Positions 24,767 through 32,779 of a DNA stretch of 64,000 bases are shown one piece after another (position 1 is the first letter of the stretch; each line of letters starts with the position of its first letter). Below the pieces are notes generated by a model, which ran no database searches, was not told where the DNA came from, and was given only the letters and a program-made list of their open reading frames with translations. The stretch is taken from contig NZ_QMKH01000003.1 in the NCBI RefSeq assembly GCF_003290125.1, forward strand, positions 62,001-126,000, in the 5' to 3' direction. Both the position numbers and the translations under genes were made by a program. The DNA is from Microvirga flavescens (GTDB lineage: Bacteria > Pseudomonadota > Alphaproteobacteria > Rhizobiales > Beijerinckiaceae).

Positions 24767-25591
24767 CTAGCCTCCTCCGGGTGCGCCGTCCTTGCGTGTA
24801 GCCAGACTCAGAAGGCGGCGCTCGTAGTGCTTTGCGAGCCTGAGATGTCGCGAGATGGCGTAGTTCATCGCCGTCAGGAAGCCGTAGGTGCCGCGCAGGA
24901 AGTGGCGGCGGCCAATATAGGCCTTGATGAAGGCGGCGGGGAACTCGAAGAACACGCGCCAGGTGGGAATGGAGACGCCGCGGATGTCGAGATCCACCGC
25001 CTGCTGATCGGAATAGCGATTGAGCTTGTTGATCTGGTCCCCCAGGGACCGGACTGACCAATGGTGCACAGTGCCTTTGAGCCGCCCCACCCTCGCCCCG
25101 GGGTTCAGATCGACGCGATCGTGAACCAGCGATGGGGAGTAGCGCCCGGCGTCCAGACGATAAAGGCGAACGGGGGACAATGCGTAAGCGAGCGGATGAG
25201 GCGCGCTCTCTCCGGGGAAGATCTCTGCGATGCGGATGCGGTAGGCGTCCTTGGGCGGCTCCCCATTGGCGAAGAGATCGCGGATCTCCTGCGCGAGATT
25301 GGGAGGCACGACCTCATCGGCATCCAGATTGAGAAGCCATTTGTGCCGACACAGCTCCTCCGCAAACCGCTTCTGCGGTCCGTATCCCGGCCATTCGTTA
25401 TAGACGACGCGCGCGCCCAGCCCCTCGGCCACGGCCTGCGTGCCGTCCGTCGAGCCGGAATCGACGACGATCAGATCGTCGGTCAGGTCGCGAACGGCCC
25501 GGATCGTCTCTCCGATCCGGTCGGCCTCGTTCTTGGCGATGATAAAGACAGATATCGGGAGCATGGGGCGTTGTTTTCGTTTGACGGGCAT
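24767..25591 (-). CDS. family 2 glycosyltransferase (WaaE/KdtX-like)
   Basis: The 274-residue GT-A enzyme begins its domain with ISVFIIAKNEADRIGETI and has LIVVDSGSTDGT and the metal-binding DxD in LLNLDADEVV. The total pattern, including the GYGPQKRFAEEL segment and the C-terminal basic membrane-associated part, resembles WaaE/KdtX glucosyltransferases of the lipopolysaccharide inner core. It probably acts at the cytoplasmic face of the inner membrane on lipid A-core or another surface glycan. The next gene in the same direction upstream encodes an EEP-family protein, 59 bases away. Confidence 0.83.
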   Translation of the reverse strand: MPVKRKQRPMLPISVFIIAKNEADRIGETIRAVRDLTDDLIVVDSGSTDGTQAVAEGLGARVVYNEWPGYGPQKRFAEELCRHKWLLNLDADEVVPPNLAQEIRDLFANGEPPKDAYRIRIAEIFPGESAPHPLAYALSPVRLYRLDAGRYSPSLVHDRVDLNPGARVGRLKGTVHHWSVRSLGDQINKLNRYSDQQAVDLDIRGVSIPTWRVFFEFPAAFIKAYIGRRHFLRGTYGFLTAMNYAISRHLRLAKHYERRLLSLATRKDGAPGGG

Positions 25592-25650
25592 TGCCTAGCC
25601 ACCGCCGCCCTCAGTTGCAAGGGGCAAGGAGAGAAGGCCAGCCTGGAATC

Positions 25651-26454
25651 TCACGCCCTCTTTGAAGCCCCCTCACGGGTCGCCCCTTTCCCGCCGGCCT
25701 TGGCGCTCGAGCGGGCATGAGGCGCTATCAGCCTCAAATTGGCCATGAGGGGAAAATGGTCAGACGCCACCCGCGTCAGCGGCGTGCGGACGGGGGCGGC
25801 GTCGAGCACCTTGATCGAGGGCGTCACGAAAATATGGTCGAGACGCAGCACGGGCGCGCGCGTGTGGAAGGTCGGCTTGGGTTCCGATTTCGGGCTGGCG
25901 ACCTGGGCGTCCCGAAGGTGTCCGGCCATCAGGCGGTAGGATCGCGATTGCGGCGGTGCGTTGAAATCGCCGAGAAGAACGGCAGGATCGGCGCAATCCG
26001 GATGCCCCATCCATTCGATCCCGACCAATGCGCCCGCCTGCGCGAGGCGCTCGCCGGAGCGCAGGGAGAGATGGGCATTGATGACCTGCAGCCTGTGCCC
26101 GCCCGTCTCGACGCAGACCCACAAGGCGCTGCGTTTCTCGAAGGCGGGCCCGGGCGAGAGGGTCGGCAGCCGTCCGCTTTGAACCGTGCGGGACTCGTGA
26201 CGGGTCAGGATAGCGATCCCATACTGCTCGCCGAGAATCCTGATGGTCGGCTGGAAATGCAGCTCCATGCCGAGATCCTTGGCGACGATCGCCGCCTGAT
26301 CCGCCGCCCCCGCATCGATCTTGCCCACCCGGACCTCCTGCAGGGCCACGATATCCGGCTCGCACGAGGCGATTACCTCCGCAATGCGCGAGGGCGAGAT
26401 CTTACGGTCGGTCCCGAGCCAGCGATGGACATTGTAGGTGAGAATGCGAACCAT
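25651..26454 (-). CDS. endonuclease/exonuclease/phosphatase family protein
   Basis: The 267-residue product has the DNase I-like EEP fold: RILTYNVHRW at the start, the metal Glu in IVALQEVRVG, the HLSL catalytic His region, LLGDFNAPP, and the C-terminal ASDHFPLMA motif. I start at ATG 26454, where the domain begins; an earlier in-frame ATG at 26565 adds 37 residues with no domain match. EEP members include phospholipases, inositol phosphatases and nucleases. The neighbourhood of envelope genes makes a lipid or phosphodiester substrate plausible, but it is not shown. Confidence 0.82.
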   Translation of the reverse strand: MVRILTYNVHRWLGTDRKISPSRIAEVIASCEPDIVALQEVRVGKIDAGAADQAAIVAKDLGMELHFQPTIRILGEQYGIAILTRHESRTVQSGRLPTLSPGPAFEKRSALWVCVETGGHRLQVINAHLSLRSGERLAQAGALVGIEWMGHPDCADPAVLLGDFNAPPQSRSYRLMAGHLRDAQVASPKSEPKPTFHTRAPVLRLDHIFVTPSIKVLDAAPVRTPLTRVASDHFPLMANLRLIAPHARSSAKAGGKGATREGASKRA

Positions 26455-26709
26455 GTTGCGAAATGGCCCTCGGAAGCAGCAGCCAATGTCAAAATTTCTG
26501 AGCAGTTTTTGAGCCGCCTGTCCATTGCGGCATTCGTGGCCTCCTGCGGCAAAGTTTCCGAACAAAGTTGCGACGGGCCGTGCTAGAAGCTTATCCTTAT
26601 CTGCGCGCCATTCGAATCAACCTTGCGTCAAGCCGCTTATCCCTGCATGGGAACGACAATCCATAAGGTCGGCAAACAAGCCCGCCAGACGTTGCTCTGA
26701 GACTTTTTG

Positions 26710-28578
26710 ATGACCAGACTTTTATCCTACCTGATCGCCCCCCTCCTCTACGGAATATTCGGCATCCTCGGCGTCAATCTCATCGAGATGACGGCGCTGA
26801 GAGATCCTCACGCCGGTATCACGTTCATGTCGGGCTTTCCGGTTGCGGCGGGCCTGACGTTCGCAACGGTTGTTGCCGCTGCCGTCTTTCTGGATTCAGT
26901 GATCGGCCGACGCTACCTCGGCGCGATCATCATCGTGGTCTTACTGGCAGGCATCGGCTTCGCGAGCGGTGAAAAGCAGCGTTATCTGCTCGAACCCCTG
27001 TTTCCGTGGGATATCCTCTTCGTCGGGCAGGTTGCCGATTTGTTGCCCCAACTGGTGAAGGTGCGCCCGAAGGCCTCAGCGGCTGTGGCCGTTCTCTCGC
27101 TTGTCTGCATCGTCGCCCTCGTATGGGGACTCATCTTCGCGATCAGGCGCATCAAGCCGACCCGCCTCCCCTTTCGGATCGTCAGCGTTGTCCTGAGCGG
27201 CATCGTTCTCGCTGGCGCCCTCTACAGCATGCACCCTGATGGGCCAGGTTTCTACAAGCGCACGTTCGGCATCCGAAACAGCCCTATCGTGCAGAAAAAA
27301 AGCTATAAAGAGAACGGCTTTCTCCTGGCCTTCATGCTGAATGTCAGCAGCTCCATCGTCGATCGGCCGGAGAATTATTCCAAAGAAGAGCTGGAGAAGA
27401 TCGCAGACCGGTATGCGCGCACGAAGCACGCGCATGAGCCCTCATCGATGACGCCGAACGTGATCATGATCATGAGCGAGGCCTTCTGGGACCCGACACA
27501 GTTTCCCGGCGTCACTTTTGATCGCGACCCGCTGCCTTTCGTTCGCTCCGTCGCAAAGGGCGACATCTTTTCTCCGGTTTTCGGCGGCGGCACCGCCAAT
27601 ACCGAGTTCGAGGCCCTGACCGGCTTCAGCAATGCCTTTCTGCCGGAAGGCAGCTTTCCCTATCAGCAATACATCGCGCGCCCGACGCCCGCCCTGCCCT
27701 GGTACTTCCGCTCGCTTGGCTACCGCGCCATCGCCCTGCACCCCTACCACAAATGGTTCTGGAGCCGGGAAAAGGTCTACCCGCGATTTGGCTTCGAGAA
27801 GTTCATCGGCCTCTCCGACATGAAACAGCCGGCCAAGCTGGGCCCTTATGTTTCCGACGAGAAGTTGAACGACTTCATCCTGGATGCCCTCGACGCCGAG
27901 GAGCCGACATTCCTCTTCACCGTCACGATGCAAAATCATACGCCGTTCCAGCCGAAGCGTTACGGCGCCCAACAGATTCAGCCGAAGGGCGATATCGATG
28001 AGGATCAGGCGGCTGTCCTGAGCAGTTTCTCACAGGGCATCGAATATTCCGACAAGGCGCTCCGCGCACTGGCCGAAAAGCTCAAGACGCTGCGTCGTCC
28101 GACGCTGCTCGTCTTCTTCGGCGATCACGCGCCGGGTTTGGGCGACCAGACGCTCTATCGATCGACCGGCGTGTTTGATGGCTCGGAAATAGCCAAAGAG
28201 ATGCGCGCCAAGCGCACGCCGCTTGTTGTCTGGCGGAGCGACGGCAAGGAAGTTCCGCCCGTCGGGACGATCAGCCCTGCCTTCCTGCCCGAGCTGATCG
28301 TGCGGACCTTGGGTTACGAACATCCCTTCTACAGCGGCCTTTTGGGGGCTGTCAGGAAGGACATTCGTGTCAATGATCGGGGAGCTTTCGCCACCAATGA
28401 CTCGCCGTTTCTGCCGCCTGTCCCTCCGCAAGACAAGCAGGCCCTTCTCAACGAGTATTCCGCAATTCAATACGATCAGATGATCGGAACCAACTACGCG
28501 CGCGCCGGAATGTTTTGCGAGATGCCGGGGCAATCCTGCGAGACGCCGAAGGCCAAGGTCGCCGAGCCGACCCCTTAA
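26710..28578 (+). CDS. LTA synthase / phosphoglycerol transferase-like sulfatase family protein
   Basis: The 622-residue product has about five N-terminal membrane helices (residues 5-180) and a large periplasmic alkaline-phosphatase-like domain. The nucleophile Thr lies in GGGTANTEFEALTGFSN. Other metal-site motifs are IMSEAFWDP near the domain start and FFGDHAPGLG near its end. In Gram-negatives such proteins transfer phosphoglycerol or phosphoethanolamine to periplasmic glucans or lipid A-linked sugars (OpgB-like). Start at ATG 26710; the TTG at 26707 adds one residue. It is divergent from the EEP gene and is likely part of an envelope modification group. Confidence 0.85.
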   Translation: MTRLLSYLIAPLLYGIFGILGVNLIEMTALRDPHAGITFMSGFPVAAGLTFATVVAAAVFLDSVIGRRYLGAIIIVVLLAGIGFASGEKQRYLLEPLFPWDILFVGQVADLLPQLVKVRPKASAAVAVLSLVCIVALVWGLIFAIRRIKPTRLPFRIVSVVLSGIVLAGALYSMHPDGPGFYKRTFGIRNSPIVQKKSYKENGFLLAFMLNVSSSIVDRPENYSKEELEKIADRYARTKHAHEPSSMTPNVIMIMSEAFWDPTQFPGVTFDRDPLPFVRSVAKGDIFSPVFGGGTANTEFEALTGFSNAFLPEGSFPYQQYIARPTPALPWYFRSLGYRAIALHPYHKWFWSREKVYPRFGFEKFIGLSDMKQPAKLGPYVSDEKLNDFILDALDAEEPTFLFTVTMQNHTPFQPKRYGAQQIQPKGDIDEDQAAVLSSFSQGIEYSDKALRALAEKLKTLRRPTLLVFFGDHAPGLGDQTLYRSTGVFDGSEIAKEMRAKRTPLVVWRSDGKEVPPVGTISPAFLPELIVRTLGYEHPFYSGLLGAVRKDIRVNDRGAFATNDSPFLPPVPPQDKQALLNEYSAIQYDQMIGTNYARAGMFCEMPGQSCETPKAKVAEPTP

Positions 28579-28720
28579 GCTTGACAGCCTTCACGCATCA
28601 TGGAGAAGGCGGCGCCCTCGGGTGAGCCCTGAAGCTTGACCTTCTAAAGGTTTGGACGCCGCTTGCGTCTCGGTGTAAGAGCCATATCTCGCAAGCTCTC
28701 GTTTCAGTTCAGGTTTCGCT

Positions 28721-30562
28721 ATGCCGCAGTACCGTTCCCGCACGACAACCCACGGCCGCAACATGGCTGGAGCGCGTGGCCTTTGGCGCGCGACGGGCAT
28801 GAAGGACGAGGACTTCGGCAAGCCGATCATCGCCATCGCCAATTCCTTCACGCAGTTCGTGCCGGGGCATGTGCACCTGAAGGATCTCGGCCAGCTTGTC
28901 GCCCGCGAGATCGAAAAGGCCGGCGGTGTCGCCAAGGAATTCAACACCATCGCCGTCGATGACGGCATCGCGATGGGCCATGACGGCATGCTCTACAGCC
29001 TGCCCTCCCGCGAGATCATCGCGGATTCCGTCGAGTACATGGTGAACGCCCATTGTGCTGACGCGCTCGTGTGCATCTCGAACTGCGACAAGATCACCCC
29101 CGGCATGTTGATGGCGAGCCTTCGCCTCAACATCCCGACGATCTTCATCTCCGGCGGCCCGATGGAGGCCGGCAAGGTCAACTTCCGCGGCAAGCTCAAG
29201 GCCCTCGACCTCGTCGATGCGATGGTGGCCGCTGCGGACGACTCCGTGACCGATGAGGAAGTGAAGGCCATCGAGCGTTCCGCCTGCCCGACCTGCGGCT
29301 CCTGCTCTGGCATGTTCACGGCCAATTCCATGAACTGCCTCACCGAGGCGCTGGGCCTTTCCCTGCCCGGCAACGGCACCATTCTCGCCACCCACGCTGA
29401 TCGCAAGCGGCTCTTCGTCGAGGCAGGCCATCTCATCGTGGATCTGGCGCGCCGTTACTATGAGCAGGATGATGCTTCCGTCCTGCCGCGCTCGATTGCG
29501 AGCTTCAACGCATTTGAGAATGCCATGACCCTCGATATTGCGATGGGTGGCTCGACGAACACGGTTCTCCACCTCCTCGCCGCCGCCTACGAAGCGGAAG
29601 TCGATTTTACGATGGAGGATATCGACCGCCTCTCCCGCCACGTGCCCGTGCTCTGCAAGGTCGCCCCGGCGGTGTCGAACGTGCATATCGAGGACGTGCA
29701 TCGCGCCGGCGGCATCATGGGTATTCTCGGCGAGCTCGACCGCGCGGGGCTGCTGCACAGCGAGTGCGGCTGCGTCCACGCATCGAGCATCGGCGATGCG
29801 CTCGAGCGTTGGGACGTCAAGCGCACCAACAGCGAGAGCGTTCGCAACCTCTTCCTCGCCGCTCCGGGCGGCGTGCCGACGCAGGTGGCCTTCAGCCAGG
29901 AGCGCCGCTGGGAGGATCTCGACCTCGACCGCGAGAAGGGCGTGATCCGCTCCGCCGAACATGCCTTCTCGAAGGATGGCGGCCTTGCGGTCCTGTCCGG
30001 CAACATCGCCATCGACGGCTGCATCGTGAAGACGGCGGGCGTCGATGAGAGCATCCTGAAATTCAGCGGCCCGGCGCGCGTGTTCGAAAGCCAGGACGCG
30101 GCGGTGCACGGCATCCTGAACGGCGGCGTGAAGGCGGGTGATGTGGTGGTGATCCGCTACGAAGGCCCGCGTGGTGGCCCCGGCATGCAGGAAATGCTCT
30201 ATCCGACGAGCTACATTAAATCGAAGGGCCTCGGTAAGGCCTGCGCGCTCATCACCGACGGACGCTTCTCCGGCGGCACCTCGGGCCTCTCCATCGGCCA
30301 CGTCTCGCCGGAAGCTGCCGAAGGCGGCCTGATCGGCCTTGTCGAGGAAGGCGACCGGATCGAGATCGACATCCCGAACCGCTCCATCAAACTCGCCGTG
30401 GACGAGCAAACCCTCGCCCAGCGTCGCGCGGCGATGGAAGCGCGCGGTGCGCAGGCCTGGAAGCCCGCCAACCGCACCCGCAAGGTCTCAACCGCCCTGC
30501 GCGCCTACGCGGCCCTGACCACGAGCGCCGCCAAGGGCGCGGTGCGCGTGCTGCCAGAGTAA
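28721..30562 (+). CDS. ilvD: dihydroxy-acid dehydratase
   Basis: This enzyme makes the 2-keto acid precursors of valine and isoleucine and also feeds leucine and pantothenate synthesis. The 613-residue product is close to E. coli IlvD in length. Iron-sulfur ligands are seen in [12 protein letters not shown] and [11 protein letters not shown]. The C-terminal [17 protein letters not shown] block holds the substrate-binding serine. The citramalate synthase gene at 41547 in the same window supplies the other route into isoleucine. No attenuator leader was found in the 142-base upstream gap. Confidence 0.97.
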   Translation: MPQYRSRTTTHGRNMAGARGLWRATGMKDEDFGKPIIAIANSFTQFVPGHVHLKDLGQLVAREIEKAGGVAKEFNTIAVDDGIAMGHDGMLYSLPSREIIADSVEYMVNAHCADALVCISNCDKITPGMLMASLRLNIPTIFISGGPMEAGKVNFRGKLKALDLVDAMVAAADDSVTDEEVKAIERSACPTCGSCSGMFTANSMNCLTEALGLSLPGNGTILATHADRKRLFVEAGHLIVDLARRYYEQDDASVLPRSIASFNAFENAMTLDIAMGGSTNTVLHLLAAAYEAEVDFTMEDIDRLSRHVPVLCKVAPAVSNVHIEDVHRAGGIMGILGELDRAGLLHSECGCVHASSIGDALERWDVKRTNSESVRNLFLAAPGGVPTQVAFSQERRWEDLDLDREKGVIRSAEHAFSKDGGLAVLSGNIAIDGCIVKTAGVDESILKFSGPARVFESQDAAVHGILNGGVKAGDVVVIRYEGPRGGPGMQEMLYPTSYIKSKGLGKACALITDGRFSGGTSGLSIGHVSPEAAEGGLIGLVEEGDRIEIDIPNRSIKLAVDEQTLAQRRAAMEARGAQAWKPANRTRKVSTALRAYAALTTSAAKGAVRVLPE

Positions 30563-30914
30563 GGCCTGGCTTCCAAAAGCTACTGTGATGTTTGTAGAAT
30601 TTGGCACCCTGCGGGATTTGGATCTCGCGGGGCGCGTCTTGATGAATGACGACGTCAGCTCTCATTTCGGCGATCAGACACCGCAAGGCATGCCGGCATA
30701 AACGTAGCAGCAAAGCCTTCGAGAGCGATGGTCATCACCGATCTACCCGATAATGAAAATAACGCGCATAGGTCATCGATCGGCATGTGAAGCGTGATGG
30801 TTGGGCCGCCGCAGGAACGCTTCAGAGCCTGACCTTGGGATTCCTGACTCACATAATGAGATAATATTCATTTTTGGCCTTGAAGTGACAAAATAAGTCA
30901 CTTATATTTCTCGC
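30563..30914. other. intergenic stretch without a gene, ending in a promoter
   Basis: No credible coding frame or terminator was seen in the first 300 bases. The sequence becomes AT-rich after about 30840, which contrasts with the surrounding GC-rich genes. It ends in the palindrome-overlapped promoter at 30880-30908. Confidence 0.6.
30880..30908 (+). promoter_or_regulatory. sigma-70-like leaderless promoter overlapped by a palindrome
   Basis: TTGAAG (30880-30885) and TATATT (30903-30908) are spaced by 17 bases. The expected start, about seven bases on, is the ATG at 30915 itself, and no Shine-Dalgarno sequence precedes that ATG. The mRNA would therefore be leaderless. The promoter overlaps AAGTGAC/GTCACTT (30883-30903, seven-base spacer) and the tighter palindrome ATAAGT-C-ACTTAT (30893-30905), a likely operator. 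Confidence 0.6.
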
Positions 30915-32072
30915 ATGAGGTTTAAGGTTTCAGCTCCATCATCGAGCCTTCGCTACGCCCTCTATCTGAGGCCTGCGGATCAGGAGGCTATTGGAGAAAC
31001 CCTCACGCAATATGCTTCCATGATGACCTTACTTGAGGCGATCGCAACGCGAGAGGGCATCAAGTCCGATGTCGTGCGTCTTCAAAAGCTTGCTTACGAG
31101 CAGATTCGATTTGAAACCCAATTGCCCGCACAGATGGTTCTCCTGGGCATTCGCGATTTCGCGGCACGGCGCAGCTCCGGAGAGGAACTGCCAGGCATCC
31201 CTCTCGACGAGAAGCTCTACGCCCTCAAGGGGCCTACAACCCTTACGCTCGCCACGGTTCAAGGGCGAGTGAGCGTGCGCTACGACGTGGTTGGCTATGA
31301 ACAAGGCTGGCGCGGCTCCGCACCGGCCCGCCTCGTTCCGGCTGATGCAGGTTTCGAGATTATCGTCGGCGTCAAACCATTCATTCGTCCAGCAGAGGAG
31401 AAGTCGATGGCTTATGAAGGCATTCTGTCCCGTGTCGGTCGCTTGGTTGCAGGTCTGGCTCATGCTGCGGTCGACAGGGCCGAGCAGAAGGACCCCGTCG
31501 CAGTGGTCGAACAGGCGATCCGGGAAATTGACCGGGAGGCAGAGCAAGCTCGTGCCGCGCTCGGCAAGCACACGGCCGAGCAGCACAGGCTCGAAAGCCG
31601 TATTCGCGAGTTGGACACGGAACTGGCGGCCCTTTCAGGCAAGATAGCAACGGCCCTTCAACAGGGGCGTGAAGATCTGGCAAAGGCAGGAATCGAACGG
31701 CAGATCGATATCGAGGCGCAGATCACCGCCCTGCATGTCGCCTCGAGCGATGTGAGCGAGCGCATCCAGGAGGCCCAAGGGGCTGTGCAGGCCGTCATCG
31801 CCGCCCGTCGAGAGGGAGAGGCGCGACTTGAGGAGCTGAAGAGATCCCTGGCGCAGGAGCGGGCTGCCACGTCCGACGGAGCCCGAACCTCCCCTCCGGG
31901 CATGCCCGAGGACAAGGCCTTGCGTTCTCTTGAGACCATTTCGCGCGTGACAGGCGTGCCCGCATCCGGCGGCAACCCTCATGCCGCACAAATGAATGAA
32001 CTGGAGCGGCTGCACAGGGATAAAACCGTTGCGGAACGTCTCGCGGCGTTCAAGGCCAAGGCACAAGAATAA
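30915..32072 (+). CDS. PspA/IM30 family protein with an N-terminal TnpB-like domain
   Basis: The 385-residue frame has two unlike halves. Residues 165-385 are a standard PspA/IM30 protein: SRVGRLVAGLAHAAVD amphipathic start, a long coiled coil and a short C-terminal helix (PspA holds the inner membrane together under stress). Residues 10-155 look like the nuclease-free N-terminal (WED/REC) part of TnpB: the YEQIRFETQLPAQMV helix, the LDEKLYALKG strand, the TLTLATVQGRVSV strand and the FEIIVGVKP strand, after which TnpB would begin its RuvC domain. RuvC is absent. An internal ATG at 31407 with an excellent ribosome binding site would make PspA alone (221 residues). It is the first gene of the yqiJ/yqiK operon. 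The PspA part is sure; the TnpB likeness is from recalled family patterns. Confidence 0.85.
   Translation: MRFKVSAPSSSLRYALYLRPADQEAIGETLTQYASMMTLLEAIATREGIKSDVVRLQKLAYEQIRFETQLPAQMVLLGIRDFAARRSSGEELPGIPLDEKLYALKGPTTLTLATVQGRVSVRYDVVGYEQGWRGSAPARLVPADAGFEIIVGVKPFIRPAEEKSMAYEGILSRVGRLVAGLAHAAVDRAEQKDPVAVVEQAIREIDREAEQARAALGKHTAEQHRLESRIRELDTELAALSGKIATALQQGREDLAKAGIERQIDIEAQITALHVASSDVSERIQEAQGAVQAVIAARREGEARLEELKRSLAQERAATSDGARTSPPGMPEDKALRSLETISRVTGVPASGGNPHAAQMNELERLHRDKTVAERLAAFKAKAQE
31394..31409 (+). promoter_or_regulatory. internal ribosome binding site and start codon for stand-alone PspA
   Basis: AGAGGAG at 31394-31400 lies six bases before ATG 31407, in frame with the long ORF. The ATG opens MAYEGILSRVGRLVAG, which is where PspA proteins normally begin. 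The resulting product has 221 residues, matching the usual PspA length. This site is much better than that of the upstream ATG at 30915, which has none. Confidence 0.65.
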
Positions 32073-32088
32073 CAAAACACAAGAATAA
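32062..32088 (+). repeat. short direct repeat at the end of the pspA-like gene
   Basis: CACAAGAATAA occurs at 32062-32072, where it contains the stop codon, and again at 32078-32088. It looks like a small local duplication that copied the gene's last codons into the spacer before yqiJ. Confidence 0.7.
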
Positions 32089-32100
32089 TCGGAGAACCCG

Positions 32101-32757
32101 ATGAACGCCCTCCTGTCGACAAGCTACCAGCCTTTCGCCATTGCCGGCCTTGTCATGGCCAGCCTTGTTCTCATCGAGACGATATCGCTGATCGCAGGCT
32201 TTTCCTTAAGCCTCCTCATCGATCAGGGCCTGGACCTCGATGCCTATGATGGCCACCACGCCGATCATGGGGAACTGGGCTTCGTGGGTGGACTGCTGGG
32301 CTGGGTGAATGCAGGCCGCGTTCCCATCCTGATCCTCATCATCTCGTGGCTTGCGGCTTTCGCCGCTACGGGCTTCGCAGTTCAAACGCTCGCCATCCGT
32401 GTCCTGGCGCCTTTGCCCGTCCTGATTGCCAGCCTCATCGCATTCTGCCTCGCGGCTCCGGCGACGCGCTTCACGACACGTTTGGTTTCCTTCATCGTTC
32501 CGCGAGAGGAAACCTATGCGGTGTCCGACAACGACCTCGTCGGCCTTGTCGCGGAAGTGACGCTCGGACCTTTGGATCAAGGGCCGGCCGGCCGCGTCAA
32601 AGTCCAGGACCCTCACGGAAACTGGCACTTCCTGATGGCGAAAGCCGCTGAAGGCCACGCTGCCCTCCCGATAGGGGCTCAGGTTCTTTTGGTCGACAGA
32701 CGTGGGCCGACCTTTTTCGTGATCCAGGCCCCCGAAGAACTCAAGACAACCAGCTAA
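32101..32757 (+). CDS. yqiJ: YqiJ family membrane protein with OB-fold
   Basis: The 218-residue product has three N-terminal membrane helices (about residues 12-40, 70-95, 102-125) and a C-terminal soluble OB-like domain (about 140-210, VSDNDLVGLVAEVTLGPL to VLLVDRRGPTFFVIQ). It resembles E. coli YqiJ and the NfeD proteins that partner flotillins. Start ATG 32101 has GGAGA upstream. The gene lies 28 bases after the PspA-like gene and 22 bases before the flotillin gene, so a complex with flotillin in membrane microdomains is likely. Confidence 0.85.
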   Translation: MNALLSTSYQPFAIAGLVMASLVLIETISLIAGFSLSLLIDQGLDLDAYDGHHADHGELGFVGGLLGWVNAGRVPILILIISWLAAFAATGFAVQTLAIRVLAPLPVLIASLIAFCLAAPATRFTTRLVSFIVPREETYAVSDNDLVGLVAEVTLGPLDQGPAGRVKVQDPHGNWHFLMAKAAEGHAALPIGAQVLLVDRRGPTFFVIQAPEELKTTS

Positions 32758-32779
32758 AGTAATCTCCCGGAGAACTTCC

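Noticed and set aside
28709..30409. A 566-codon minus-strand frame opposite ilvD
   Set aside because: ilvD is unmistakable on the plus strand, and the antisense text shows only high-GC bias (His/Asp/Arg/Ala-rich).
30915..31406. A complete TnpB transposon with omega RNA
   Set aside because: The RuvC part is absent, and I saw no IS200/IS605 hairpin ends or TnpA gene nearby. Only the N-terminal domain is present.
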